Assembly: GCF_034190915.1 (NCBI RefSeq)
Contig: NW_026947484.1
Location: 185,870,982-185,934,981 of the forward strand
Length of the DNA stretch: 64,000 nucleotides
Reading direction: 5' to 3'
Origin: Cavia porcellus
Taxonomy: Eukaryota > Chordata > Mammalia > Rodentia > Caviidae
In this document: positions 43,082-55,728 of the stretch, one piece after another
Position numbering within the stretch: the stretch's first letter is position 1
Layout: every line of letters begins with the position of its first letter
Program-made: the position numbers and the translations under genes
The notes under the pieces: generated by a model
The model's input: the letters and a program-made list of their open reading frames with translations, nothing else
What the model was told of the DNA's origin: nothing
Databases searched by the model: none

Positions 43082-43143
<62 letters not shown>
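43029..43143. repeat. (CT)n microsatellite, ~115 bp
   Basis: A CT run with G interruptions at 43069 and 43081 and one TTT. The complement encodes an Arg-Glu run, which is not a gene. Confidence 0.97.
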
Positions 43144-43146
<3 letters not shown>

Positions 43147-44249
43147 TTTTTAACCCTATCTGAGATCTTATTTTCAAAATACCTATTTTCCAACCTCATT
43201 TCAGGCAGATTCTCTTGGTCTACGAATGTCTACTATACATTTGCTTGCCAAAATATATTCTCATTCCTTTTAGCTGAATAATGCTGATTTATCCATGGGG
43301 AAAAGATCAGAATTCTATTCTGAAAATTGTGCTTTGGGGCTATTAAGCTGTATCCAATTTCCAGAGGCCTGATGCCTTCATTTTAGGGTTGAAGGATTCC
43401 ATTTTGCTTCATCCATCAGCCACGAAATAGTCAGCCCTGTCTTTATTGCAAAGCTACATTTATAATCATAATGAAAGCAAATCTGGCCAAGTTGAGTCAG
43501 CAGTTTAAATGTAAGAATTCTTTGACCAATGAACACAATGAAAGTTGAAAAGCAGCTGATAAAACCGAAAGGTGGAAATGATATCTTCATATTTCTGAAT
43601 AAAATGGATTTTTATGGATTAACAAGTACCCTGTCTCACTGCCACATAAGTTTTTCTCATTTCTCCTCTCATATCAATGTATGGTTTGCTTTAATTAACT
43701 AATAATTATAATTAGTGCTAGAAATCATTAAAATATCAATATCCAATACATATGTTAAAATAGAAAACTAAAAAGCCAGTAATCTTCTTTTGGCAGCCAA
43801 ATACAAATTAACCTAGGCATGATGGAATGGAGTAATTTAATATTTATTATTTTCCATATAGCAATTTTTTATAAATGTCTTTGCCACTTCAATATAGCTT
43901 TTATATCAAGGGAATTTTAATACTTCTGTTATGGTGCCAAAATTCTATTGTGAGACTACATAGATTTATCATAAGTATCTACTTTTCAATTTTTAAACTT
44001 TCTTATCATGTATTTTTATCTTATATATCAAAATATTGCTAGCAAGAATCAAAGGTACCTCTCACTACCTCTCATTTTGTAGTAATTTTTTAGACCCTGA
44101 ACTTCTACATAGTTTTATATTCTCCTTTTTTGTATCTCAGTTGTTATATCTTACCTTTCTTTAATTTATGCCTCACTCTTCATTTCCAAGAAAAATTATT
44201 GACTTTATGCCACGTTGTGTAGTTATCAATGTATGCCATGTCTCTCCTA

Positions 44250-44405
44250 TGCTACCCTAAACTCCATCTAGATAGGTTCTATGTTTAATTTAACTTAGTA
44301 ACCTCCATAACATTTGGCAGAGTATCTGGCACTGAATGAACATTAAACACATTTATGGAACAAATGAATAGATGAATAGGTGTTCGAGAAATGCTTATTG
44401 AATGA
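44250..44405 (+). repeat. L2 LINE 3' tail
   Basis: TTGGCAGAGTATCTGGCACT followed by GAATGAACATTAAACAC and AATGCTTATTGAATGAA resembles the L2 3' end. Confidence 0.5.
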
Positions 44406-44779
44406 AAAATAAAAACATTTCTCCCATTATTATACCAGTGTGGATCAGAACTACTAGCTTTAAGAAGATTTTAATTAGAACAGTAGTGTTTAATGAGAGT
44501 TCTTGCTAGTTAATTTCCTGTAATATGTAACACACAAGTTAACACTGTTCTTATGCTCCATCTACACTACTTATTAAAAAGTTAATAAACAAAATCTGCT
44601 TGTGAATAGTATATAGTTGTATCTGCTGAAAAAAAACCACTTGTTTCATTTTTTTCTAATAAATTACCGGAGTTGAGGGGATTATTTTTATATGGTGTTA
44701 GTGATAAGGCCCATACTGAAGGGGAGGGAATACAACAGGATTTTCTTGTCTTGTTTTTTTTTTTTTTCTTTGAGAATGA

Positions 44780-45330
44780 AATCAAACAAAATGAAACAGA
44801 ATAAAGCCAATCAAAACAAAACAATGAGAGACTTCAAAATAAGGTAATAGAAAATCCACAATGGCTACCATAATCCCTCGTGTTATGGTCAAACTAGCTG
44901 TTCATACCATAAGACATAATAAACAAAACAGAACAGAATAAAACCAATCAATCAAATCAAAACAATGAAAGCTCTCTAGGACTTCAAAATAAGATAATAG
45001 GACATCAACAATGGCTACCATAATATATCTTATTATCTTCAAAATAGCTGCCCATGCCATCAGATATAATGAAATCAAACCAAACAGAATAAAACCAATC
45101 AAAGCAAAACAGTGAAAAAAATATAAGACTTCAAAACAACATAATAAGAAATCACTAATGGCTATCATAATGTATCTTGTTATCTTCAAAGCCGCTGCCT
45201 ATATCATCAGAAATAACAGAATCTAACAAAGTAAATAAATAAATAAATAAATCTAAACCAAACAAAACAATTAAAGTCATACAGAACTTGAAAACAAGGT
45301 AATAGGAAATTAACAATGGCGACCACCTTC
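44780..45330. repeat. Degenerate ~147-bp tandem repeat array (about 4 copies)
   Basis: Blocks repeat in the same order: AACAGAATAAAACCAATCAA-like, GACTTCAAAATAAGATAATA-like, AACAATGGCTACCATAATA-like, then TTATCTTCAAAATAGCTGCC-like. The shared AATGGCTACCATAAT-type core starts near 44860, 45009 and 45157, about 148 bp apart. On the complement an open stretch (44902-45189) repeats itself with a 49-residue period, so the unit there is exactly 147 bp. The fourth copy is disrupted by (AAAT)n at about 45228-45251. A further diverged copy lies at 45431-45515. The origin is unknown to me. Confidence 0.85.
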
Positions 45331-45430
45331 CCTTTTTAGACATTTTCTCCCCTTTCACCTTATAATGTCTATGGAACAGTTTGGATCCCGTCAACTTCTT
45401 CAGTTTGTTTTTTTCTCTATACTTTTACAG

Positions 45431-45515
45431 GAATTAAAACAGAGCAATAAAACAATCAAAACTGTGATAAGATAGTAGGAAATCTACAATAGTTACTACA
45501 TTGCACATTGTTGTC
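45431..45515. repeat. Outlying copy of the ~147-bp repeat
   Basis: AACAGAGCAATAAAACAATC, GATAAGATAGTAGGAAATCT, ACAATAGTTACTACATTGCA follow the array's block order after a ~100-bp unrelated spacer. Confidence 0.6.
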
Positions 45516-45583
45516 CTCCTATAATTGCTTGGCTTTAGGCTAGCAAAGTCAGTCAAGCAATACAGTTCCTCCAAATCAGCTGG

Positions 45584-45692
45584 TTGTTCACAGGCAGAGG
45601 CTTAGCTTCCTTCCTCATTCTCCCCGATCCATACTCCAATAGCTCACAGGCAGGGTTTAGCTTCTTGCCTCGCTCTTCCTGATCCGTCAAGG
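45584..45692. repeat. 56-bp tandem duplication
   Basis: CACAGGCAGAGGCTTAGCTT at 45589 is repeated as CACAGGCAGGGTTTAGCTTC at 45645. Both units continue into a pyrimidine-rich stretch ending CCGATCC or CTGATCC. Confidence 0.75.
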
Positions 45693-45717
45693 ATTCCCTT
45701 GATATATAATGGGTGCG

Positions 45718-45915
45718 GTGGAAAGAGCATTGCTTTTAGGGTCAGAAAGACCTATTTTTCAAACACTGGCTTTGCCAACTACTAACTGTGTGGCATTGTC
45801 AGTTTCCTTATTCAAGCTTCCATCTTCGTGAAATGTGTACTCTGGCGGGGGTTCGTGTAAGGATACATATAAAATGGTTCCTGGCATACAGAATAGGTGC
45901 GAATGCCCTAATTTT
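45718..45915 (+). repeat. MIR SINE
   Basis: AAAGAGCATTGCTTTTAGGG, CTACTAACTGTGTGGCATTG, CAGTTTCCTTATTCAAGCTT, GTTCCTGGCATACAGAATAG. Confidence 0.72.
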
Positions 45916-46329
45916 TAATTATTAGAATCCCTAAGTTATGTCATTAAACTGTGTGTTACACTTGAGTAAACAATTTTGGCCCAGTGGATGATTTACAAAA
46001 TACAAGAAAGTATGCAAAATGCAAGTAGAGAGCAGTATTTGAATTATAGTAAACCCTCAAGATATGTTAGAAATGATTGTGGTTGACAACTATTGATCCA
46101 GGGGGAAGCAAATCTATCCAAACTAATTATTCTGACCACTAACCACTCCTACCAGACAGTTCCAGACCTTGTATAGATACAATTCCCTATGATGAATGTG
46201 ACCATTATATACATCTAAATGGCACCAATAAACTCAATAATAATTTTTTTAAAAACCTGTGACACATATGTCATAGCTGGCTGCTTGTTCTCATTGAAAG
46301 CTCTAAAAGAGTTACCATAGACTGTACAA

Positions 46330-46435
46330 TCCATGACATCAGAGACCATCCCTGTCTTCCTCTGGTTAAATCTTGACCACCTGGCACAGTGCCTATTTGC
46401 TTAACAAAGTACTTGTTGAATAAATGAATGAGTGA
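46330..46435 (+). repeat. L2 LINE 3' tail
   Basis: CCACCTGGCACAGTGCCTAT then GTACTTGTTGAATAAATGAA, characteristic of the L2 3' end. Confidence 0.55.
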
Positions 46436-47339
46436 AGGAGCTAATAGGTCCTAGATTATGATTACACATACGCCTCATATTCTGCCTGATATATAAATAG
46501 TACTGAATAAATGTTTGTGCAAATAAATTGTCAATAGAATTCATTATAAGTTTCTAGAGAAAATTGGCAACTTCCTTACACAATGTTTCCCATTATTTTA
46601 AAAATGTTATTTAGTGATACCATCAGCAGAGTGAAAAGCTGCCCATCCAAATACTTTTATTAACAGTCTTGCCTTTCAACTCAAAACTACTAGGTTCAAA
46701 GCAGGCACTCAAAATAGCTCTTTGAATGGAAAATTCTAATCATGCTTTTGACATTGTCATCTTTTCCTTGACACTTCAGTGCTGAGGAACAAACAAAATT
46801 ATGAGGGAAAAAAGGCACAATTCTTTACAACTCAAAAATTGTTTGGCATTACTTCTACTCTTTAACTTGTTATGTGTACGTATTGAGTCATTTTTGAAAA
46901 CGTATTTACGTATCTTCACTAAGGAATAAAACATAAAATCCTTCAACTGAGTTGTAAGATAGAATAATTATTGCAAATATTTTTTTCCCATTCAGTGTCT
47001 TTGGATCCTTGGCAGCCTTTTAGTCTTTGTTTGTAAAAATGGAGCTAAATGCATATTTAATTTATCTTCCACAACCATCTCAAGAGCAAAAAAAGAAGTA
47101 TTTTTGACTGTGCTATCCAATAGCTAAAAACAAGATATTGTTAATTAGCCTCTTTCATATAGCTTATCAAAGAGATTAACAGTGTCATAACAATTTGGAA
47201 AGCACATAGTCTGAGGATGCAGAGTCTAAGCTAATTAATGCAAATGATAAGAAATTATATCCATTTTAGTTCTCTTCATTCCTTGTCTTAGCTCCTATGC
47301 TTTGCATAACGTAAAATCTGGAGCCCTTAATTTATCATA

Positions 47340-47960
47340 TGTTTGTATTTTCTAAGTATAGTTTCATCACATACATATTTCCAGAAACATATTATGTTGT
47401 TTTCAATGTTTTTACATTTATGCAGTATATTTTTGATACAATTAATCTTTTGGGACCAACTCAACATTGAGTTTTTCACTAAAAAGCATATTGCCAATTC
47501 ATCCTTATCATATCATCTAATTTTTTATATATTTTACATTATATGATATTCCAATTATGTAAATATGCCATATTTTATTTACTCATCCTCTTGTTAAAGA
47601 ACATTTCAGCTGTTCCCAGTTTTTGCTGTTGTGAACAGTGGCCCTAATAACATACTTTTGGTAGCAGGGGGTGCCAGGAATCAAATTCAGCACCTTGCGC
47701 TTGGCTTGCCAGGCAGGCGCTTATGCTACTAAGGTATATCCCTGACCCTAATGACATTCTTAACCATATCTCTCGGTGTATCTATGGGGCAGGTCTTTAG
47801 GAATGTACTGAAGAACGGAAGTGCTAGTCTTAAATGTGAATGCTCATCTGTACAAAATACTTCCAAACGGTTTTCCAAATTGGTATTGCCATTTTCCAAC
47901 AAGCAGTGTATATTTGATCTTATTGCTCCTTGTCTTCTCCAACACTTGATATTAGCAGAC
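47340..47960 (-). mobile_element. Ancient L1 fragment (antisense), split by a SINE
   Basis: CAGTTTTTGCTGTTGTGAAC before the SINE, and GTATCTATGGGGCAGGTCTT, GTTTTCCAAATTGGTATTGC and CTTCTCCAACACTTGATATT after it, follow the reverse order of an L1 3' region. Confidence 0.6.
47656..47745 (-). mobile_element. tRNA-type SINE (antisense) nested in L1
   Basis: GGGTGCCAGGAATCAAATTC, CAGGCAGGCGCTTATGCTAC. A 12-bp target-site duplication (CCCTAATAACAT at 47642-47653 and CCCTAATGACAT at 47746-47757, one mismatch) surrounds it. Confidence 0.83.
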
Positions 47961-48363
47961 TTTTTGTTTTACAGTTAAAGTTAGTAATTATAAGTTCCTA
48001 ATGATATTTTACTTTTCATGGTCTTATTTCATTATTCAAAAATAAAAAATAAAACAAATCAAAATATTAAAAGAGGGTCACGTACTAACAATAAGAGAAT
48101 GACATAAACTGCATATTATGATTAATCTAATTTTGAGTACTTAAAACTCAGAGGATGGATTCTAGGAGAGCAGTACAGAAATCTTATCCCTGAAAGATTA
48201 TTTCTAAAACATATTGATAGGAATAACAAAAGACTTGAAATAAATTGTTCACCACTATACCGTGCAGTGCAGGGCCTCATTTGTAGACTCATCTAATCCT
48301 CTCAGAGGTACGGCTGATCTATCATCCCTAAGAATGTCTTTGAGGCCTCTAAAAGAAAGATAA

Positions 48364-48642
<279 letters not shown>

Positions 48643-49529
48643 TGATAATCTTGATGTCTTGTGTAGTTGTCACTTTAAAGAATGGGGAGAAATACTACTG
48701 CCTGGGCCTTAAAGTCAATGAGGTAGGTCATGGGTGGTAAACCTATGGGATGTGTCCATCATTTAAAGCACTAAGAGCTTTGCCATCACTGCCTAGGATA
48801 TGTCATATACTAGGAACTCTGCTTGGTTACTGTTACCCTTAACTCTGCTTGGTTACCATTCTTATAGCAATTAAAAAGGAGATATGTTTGTCTTAGATTT
48901 AAAAGTGATGCTACTTGATGAGTAGTCTAAATTTATGCCTTTCCCTGTCCCTAAAGCTCCACAAGAGCAGACTAAATTTTGTTGTAAATTATAGCAACAG
49001 TATGTAGGACTGACATTAACAGTGTTTGGCTTAATCTTTTGGTTTAATCATTCGGTTTAATCATTTGGTTACGATGTGGATTTCAATACATCCTTTAAAA
49101 TCTAATCAAAGCTTTGTTAATTTCCCACAGTAACTACTAACAAATCTTTTGTGGATTTAAAATTAGACACACCTTAACCAGGAATAAATACCTAGATTAT
49201 AGAATCATGAATGTTTTTAAACTGGAAATGATAAATCCCCTTCCCATATTTGAGAAGATAATACCCAGAAATAATAAGTTATTTTCCCAAGGCACGTAAA
49301 TAGAAATCTACTTACTTCTGTTGAAGTACTCTGTCTTTAGAGGATAATCAAAAATAAGCCTTAAAAATGAGGCAAAATAGGGGTGATTAAAATAGGAGAC
49401 TGAAAACTGTAACCAGAGTCACAGGCTCAATGTTAAAAAATAGAAGTCAATTGAGTAAGTACAAAGTCATCTAGATATTAAGAAAAGCTATCTAAAGCCA
49501 AAAATAAGGGCTCCATATATTATCTATTT

Positions 49530-50455
49530 GCCAAGAATTCCCAAATAATTTTGTCCAAACAGGTCACTCTTCTGCACTCCAAGCCATGTAAACACTTTCC
49601 AGTTTGAAGTCTCATATTTTATTTGTTCAAACCTGAAGCCCTCTAAGTGTCCTTTTCTTCTTGTCCTTCATGTCTTGTTAGTGATGCTGATGTGCATCTA
49701 GTTACTCATTTAAGAATCATGTTAGGTCTTTAATGCCCCGATTCATACCTCACCATCTGCATCTATCAATAAGCCTCTTTCTATAAAATTGGTCTGAAAT
49801 ATGCCCATTTATTGGTATTTTCTCTCTCATAACTCAAGTCCAGTCTACTGGTCCCTCATCAAAGCACAATAATCCTTTAACTGGTCTTTCTTTTCACCCT
49901 TGCATTCCTCCAATTAGTCTTCTATGTAGCAGATCACTCTTCTACTAGGGGGCTGCAGAAGCCTCCTGTGTCCATTGGAACAAAATCTGAACTGTTTGCT
50001 GGGTATTCCACCTGGTGGGACCTCCCTGCCTATGTCTCAGCCCATCTCATGCCACTTTCTTCTGGACTCATTACAGGTGCACCATAATGAACATTATAGA
50101 TAAGCTATACTAGGAGCTTCCTTATCTTGAGGTATTTACATGTCATTGCCTCATTGGCTTCAAATATCCCTCCCCCAAAATTAGCTCAACTAATCCCCCC
50201 ACATTATAAAATCCTGGTTAAAAGCTTCTTTAGACGCTGATCAACTAATAGGAATCATATACTTCTTTAAGATTTCATATATCTCATATTATTTCTTAGC
50301 ACTTGCTCATGATTTACAAATTTCACTATTTTAAAAATGTATTTGATCAGTTTATTTCTAGTTTATTTATTCATTAGACTGTAAGAATTCTGGCATTCTC
50401 AATGCCTCTTGTATAACAGTCATTCAATGAATAATTGTTAAATAAATACATCACA
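49530..50455 (+). repeat. L2 LINE 3' region, long copy
   Basis: About 0.9 kb in L2 order: CTGGTGGGACCTCCCTGCCT, CATCTCATGCCACTTTCTTC, ATTGCCTCATTGGCTTCAAA, TCTTAGCACTTGCTCATGAT, TTAGACTGTAAGAATTCTGG and GTCATTCAATGAATAATTGT. Confidence 0.72.
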
Positions 50456-50527
50456 GGAACTGAACAACATACTGAGAAGAAGTTGGGGGGTAGAAGGTAA
50501 GAACATCAACAGGAGTGATGTTGGTGC

Positions 50528-50786
50528 TGTATTACAGGATTGAGTAGTGCCCCCAAAAGTCATGTCTATTCAGTTTTAAAATGTGATCCTCTTTCAAAGT
50601 ACAATAAGTTAAAATGACAGCACGCTGGGTTCAGGTGGGTCCTGAATCCACCCCCGGTTTCTGTTTAAGAAACCTTATGAGGTCTGGCGTGGTGGTGCAT
50701 GCCTGTAATCCTAGCACTGAGACAGGAAGATTGCTATGAGTTGAAGGCCAGCCTGAACTGTATAGTGAAACCCTGTCTCAAAAAGA

Positions 50787-50825
<39 letters not shown>

Positions 50826-51112
50826 CCTTATGAATGGCCACACAGGGAAGAAGATTAAGGGACAACAGAGACACAGACTGGAATATGCAGTTATGTAACT
50901 ATAAGCCAAGGAATGCTAGGCATTTTGGGCTATAGCAAAAAGCTGGAGGAGAAGCGTGAAATAAATTCCTCCTCAGAGCCTCTAGGAGTCAACTCTGCTG
51001 ACAACTGGATCACAGACTTATCACCTCCTGAACAGTGAGAAGGTAAACTTCTGTTGGTTTAAACCATTGGATTTATGATAATTTTTACAGCAGCCCTGTG
51101 AAATTAAGAACA
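50528..51112 (+). mobile_element. MLT1-type LTR split by a B1
   Basis: Left part: GAGTAGTGCCCCCAAAAGTC. Right part: GGCCACACAGGGAAGAAGAT, TATAAGCCAAGGAATGCTAG and GGTAAACTTCTGTTGGTTTA, ending AGCAGCCCTGTGAAATTA. The two halves rejoin across the B1 at 50681-50825. Confidence 0.78.
50681..50825 (+). mobile_element. B1 SINE with target-site duplication
   Basis: GGTCTGGCGTGGTGGTGCAT, CCTGTAATCCTAGCACTGAG, GCCAGCCTGAACTGTATAGT and a ~35-base poly(A). The flanking duplication CCTTATGA occurs at 50673-50680 and 50826-50833. Long tail and intact duplication indicate recent arrival. Confidence 0.92.
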
Positions 51113-51118
51113 ATATAT

Positions 51119-51168
51119 GATAGATTAGATAGACAATGATAGATAGACAGATAGATAGATAGACAACA
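51119..51168. repeat. (GATA)n microsatellite, imperfect
   Basis: ATAGATTAGATAGACAATGA followed by GATAGATAGATAGAC. Confidence 0.85.
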
Positions 51169-53075
51169 GACAGAGGCAGAGGCCAGCCCATCAATGCTCT
51201 TGAACTTAAGTCTTCGTAGCTGTCATGAACAAAAAGGAATATAAGATGAATTGAGAAGTTTTGCAATCAGGAAAAAAAGAAGTTATTCTGGCTTCAATTC
51301 TAAATTCTAAATTCAGTCTTATTTTGAAAAATGACACTAATAACAGAGTTAGCAACATTTGCAAATGATAACAAAAATATTCCTGCTCTGGCTAATTCTT
51401 ACATTGTTTTTCCCGGATATTGAAGGAAGCTGTTATTTGTGAATCAAAGAAAGCCCTGGGGAGGCACTGCATGCACCTTTCATATCCTCTGCTGTTTTGC
51501 AACCTACGCAACCTGCTGCAGAAAACAGGCCACTGAGAAGGACAGGATGTGCTCATCCAGTAAGGTTCATTGAGGACTCAGCAGGTGTCAGACATTGTTA
51601 TGGAGATTCTGTGTGCATTACTAAACAAGACACAGAGTTGCCTGCTCCGGAGGAATCTTGAGTTTTATAAGAAGACAATATACAATAGAAAAAATACATA
51701 AGTAAATTAGCTATGCTCCACAGTAGTTGTTTATTCTGATGATGACAGCAGAGAAGAAGACCTCACTAAGAAGATGCGTATGCATAAAAAATTTGAAGGA
51801 AACCAAAAAATGTAGGGATTTAGGGAACAAGCATGTTCTGTTTCCCACCAGGTAATAGATAAAACTGTATGAGGGACATTAACTGACCATTTCTCGCTAA
51901 CCCAGTGTAACACAGGCACTGCTAGCTTTACTTGAGAAATGTACACAGCCATTCCTAAAAGAAATAAAGTTGAGTTTACACAGTCAATTTATTCAGCCAA
52001 AAAAGTTAATGAACCAGTTGTTTATTAAATTTGTTAAATTTGCACAATCACTTGATGCGTTTTACCATTTGTAATGACCATAACAGACTCAAGCCAAGAT
52101 CTCTGGCGGATGCAAAACTGCCCCCAATCATGTCCTCAAAGCCATATGAGTGAATGATTTTCACCTCGCTGGTTCTCACCTCTAGACTATTACCGTTTCA
52201 GAGGATTATCAGTTGAAAACATCGGTGGGAGGGACCATCTAACGCCCAGGGGAAGCCTGTGAGAGCGCAGGGCTCTGCCATCTCAGAACTCAACTCCACT
52301 GAAGCGTACAGAAGGGAACCTGTACTTGGAGCCACACTAGTTCAACTGCTAACAAAAATCTATTCCACGTTTATTCCAGTGTGATAGTATGTAGCATGAA
52401 GTGTGATAAATTTGAAGTTGTACATTGCTGGATTTGAACACAGTCTCTGCCATTAACAACTGCTCTTCAACCTGAGTTTCTAGCTCTGCTATTACATGCT
52501 TTGCTATTTTGTTCCAATGTATAAATAAGTCTGGTATAATATGATTTGTCATTTTGTTCCAAGATGAAGAGATCATTTATGGAAATGCCTAGAAGGAAAA
52601 CTGATGCAGTAAAGTATAAATAATAGGAGCACTAATCCTTCCTCTTTCATCCAGAAGAAACTTTCTATGACTCATAGACGTCTGCAGGTCTCTTCCTGTG
52701 TTTCTTTTATAAGTAAGGAAATGTATCTAGAGGACTTCCAACATATTTCTTCATACTTTATTGGCCAAGATTGTGTTGATCTGCTCATACCTAAAACAGT
52801 CACTTGAACAACATAAGATATAATTTCAGACTATGAGTTCCTTGTGCAGAAATGGCATCAGCATGATGGATTTTGCCTGCCACAACTCATCCTCTAGAAC
52901 TGGTGATGGAGCAACCTTCCTTTAAGACATGATTTTTAACAAGCCATATTCTGGGAAAAGGCAGTTGGAAATGGCTTGATGTAGTCAGCTGGAAGTATTG
53001 GCTGAGGGATTGTTATCAGATCAAGTTGAGATCATTAAGACAATCCTGGACCAAACTCACACATTAGTGGAATTT

Positions 53076-53175
53076 GTTTGGATTTTTTTTTTCTTTTTGG
53101 GTACTAGGATTCAAACTCAGGACCTTGCCCTTGCCAGGCTGGCATTTATGCCCCTGAACTATATCCTTAGCCTTA
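53076..53175 (-). mobile_element. tRNA-type SINE (antisense) with target-site duplication
   Basis: TTTTTGGGTACTAGGATTCA, AACTCAGGACCTTGCCCTTG and GAACTATATCCTTAGCC. Flanks ACATTAGTGGAATTT (53061-53075) and ACATTAGCAGAATTT (53176-53190) differ at two positions. Confidence 0.82.
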
Positions 53176-55728
53176 ACATTAGCAGAATTTAAAAGGTAGG
53201 AAGAAGTAGAAATGAGGAGTAGAAATGCATCCTAAGATCTTTGGGGACAGAAGTAAAAGAGGGTTCAGATGTCATACTGTGTCTGTAAATAGTAGGGGAA
53301 CTCTCCTATACCCAGTTTCAGGAAATGTTATTAGCAAATCGATCATTTCTTTCCTGAAGACAGTATACCATGCTTTGGCATGTCCTGGTCTATGCAACAA
53401 GAAGCTGTTTGATGATGCTTACCTGTATGCACCTGCACAGCAAAATATGCCCGTCTGCACTGCCTAGGATATCTGTCTTAAACAACATAAGACATAATTT
53501 CAGAATACAAAGATAAAGCCTAATTCATCAGCTGAGCAGGGTCTCCCCTGCGAAGGTCCTCTTTCTGATGGATTTTCCTTTGCTCAACACTCCAGCACAC
53601 CACAGAGTCTCCATCAGCTTTTTTTTTCCTTCTTCCAATAAAGGTCGAAAGTATAAAACATGTCTATGGACCCTTCATTTGCCTTCACCTTGCCTCAGAT
53701 ATCAGGCCCTCAGAAGCTGTGTTTGTACAGAGAACAAGGCTGGCTTTCAACCAGAGAAACCGCACTCGAAACTGAACCCCTTCTACCAACCGAAGAAAGT
53801 TGCTGCACCCAGCTCGGGCTTAGTGGCTTCATTTCACAGTGGCTTTTTGCAGGAGGGCCAAGGGTCAGGGCCATGCCCTCTCCCCACCCTGTCCAGGAAG
53901 GGGAGAAGCCACAATGCAGCAAAAGGAGTTGTGCTCTTCCAACAGAGTCTCTTTGACTCTTGAGGAAGATATTCCTCAGTTTATTTCTGACTTTATATCC
54001 ATTTTGCCAGGTATAATTTTATTACTTATGTCTGCTGCCACAAAACAATTAACCTCTCTTTCAATCTGAAAAACATCTTACTTTGGATAATCAATTACAT
54101 GGTCACTTAACACATGAAAGATATTTTTTCCTCCATTCCTGGTGGCTGCGTGTTAATATTTGGCCTCATGTGAGAACCTTGATCTGTTCACCTCCCTTCT
54201 CTTTACAACCCCAGAGCTGTCTAGCTGAAATTTCTCTGGAGGATAAACTCATCTTTGAAAATATTCCAGGGCTTTACGTGCTCCCCAGAGTCACCCAGGA
54301 AACTGCAGGTCCAGAAGCTGGCAATTTCAGATAGGAATTTTAAATTGACCTCACATGTTTCCCCAGCACAACTGGGGCTCTGCCACAGAGGACTCATTGT
54401 CAATCAACTCCATGGGGAAAACATATGGCAGAGTGTAAATTCTCTTCCATCTTCTTTTGACTCAGAAAAAAAAAAAAAAAAAAAAAAAAAGCTGTTTTTT
54501 TTCAAGTTCCAAGTTAATTTAAGAGCTCCAAGGCAATAGTTTTATGAAATCTGTTATTTGCAAGCCAGGGAAGAAAGACAGTTTAGTCAGCTCCTAAATT
54601 TCTACAAGGCATTACTAAGATATATGATGAAACATCTTTTTTGCATGTTTCCTTAAAATAATGGCTGAATAATTGCACTTTTTAGATGGGGCTAGTCAAG
54701 AAGAAAGAAAACAGTGGCCTTGGCAGGGAACAGATAGCATATTCAAAAAGACATTATAAGAGTTATAAGAAAACCATTTGCAAACATATAGTTTAAGGAA
54801 ACCAGCACAGACAGTGCTGTTGTAATCCTGGTGAGTAAAGTGAGGGAGCCGTCACCACACCTAGCCTGGAGGGAAAGAAATGGAGAGAACCATTCTTAGA
54901 ACTCATGGGGGCACAGAAGATGGTTTTCTAAGAGCTGGGGTTCAGTCATCCCACAGTGACCTGGACTGAAGAGGGTGGAGAATAAATACCCTGCCTTAGT
55001 CTCCCCTACCTTCCCATCTTCTATCACTAGGTGAAGGGAGCCTGTTTTTGAGACCCATTGAAGCCTCTTCCCAGGGCACAAGAATAAAATGATGCAAGCT
55101 GGAGAGTGGAACTGGAAGGGAAAAGCAGGTACAACAAAATACCTTGTGACAGATAAAGGAGAGATGAAGAGAGTTTCAGGAAAGTACTGATAAGCTGAGA
55201 TTGTACAGCCCCTGCACCTCTATGCAATGATCCAACCAGGTGGGGCAGAGGACCTGCTTTGCAATGGTCAGGGAAGAGAAAGAAGTGCACCGAAGTTCGC
55301 TGGATGGCCCGAGTCTTAGCAGTAAGATCAACCTGACTGCCATTACTGTGAGAAGACAGCTCTAGGTCCTTGAGAAAATTACTTAACCTTTCGAAGCCTC
55401 CAGTTAGTGTGGATCTTACTGCATTGTACAAAAGTTTACTTGGTTGCATGACCTAAGGAAAGAAGTATGAGAAACAGTATAAAAGTAAAAAAAAAAAAAA
55501 AAATTAAACTTCTCCATGTTTCTATTTTCAAAAAAATTTCAAAAGAACACTTTGTTCTTCCTAAATGTTCTCCATCCATTATCTTCTCCATTCCTGACCA
55601 CCAGTCCTAAGATGGTCTTCTACCTCTTCTTGCCCCTTCCTACCACTGGCATCCCTGAGCCTTAAACTTCACCTTCTAAGAGATGGAACTGCAGGGCAGG
55701 GGTAAACTCATTATGAAACTGATAGAAC

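Noticed and set aside
43002..43199. Arg-Glu repeat protein on the minus strand
   Set aside because: Simply the translation of the GA strand of the CT microsatellite.
44902..45189. Hydrophobic, internally repeated minus-strand frame as a possible membrane protein
   Set aside because: The repetition comes from the 147-bp DNA array; adjacent copies are interrupted and no gene signals are present.
53568..53963. 131-codon + frame with overlapping frames on both strands
   Set aside because: Several frames are open at once because the segment is GC-richer and poor in stops. No homology or splice evidence supports any.
55027..55449. 140-codon minus-strand frame
   Set aside because: No recognisable domain, and its start and context look random.
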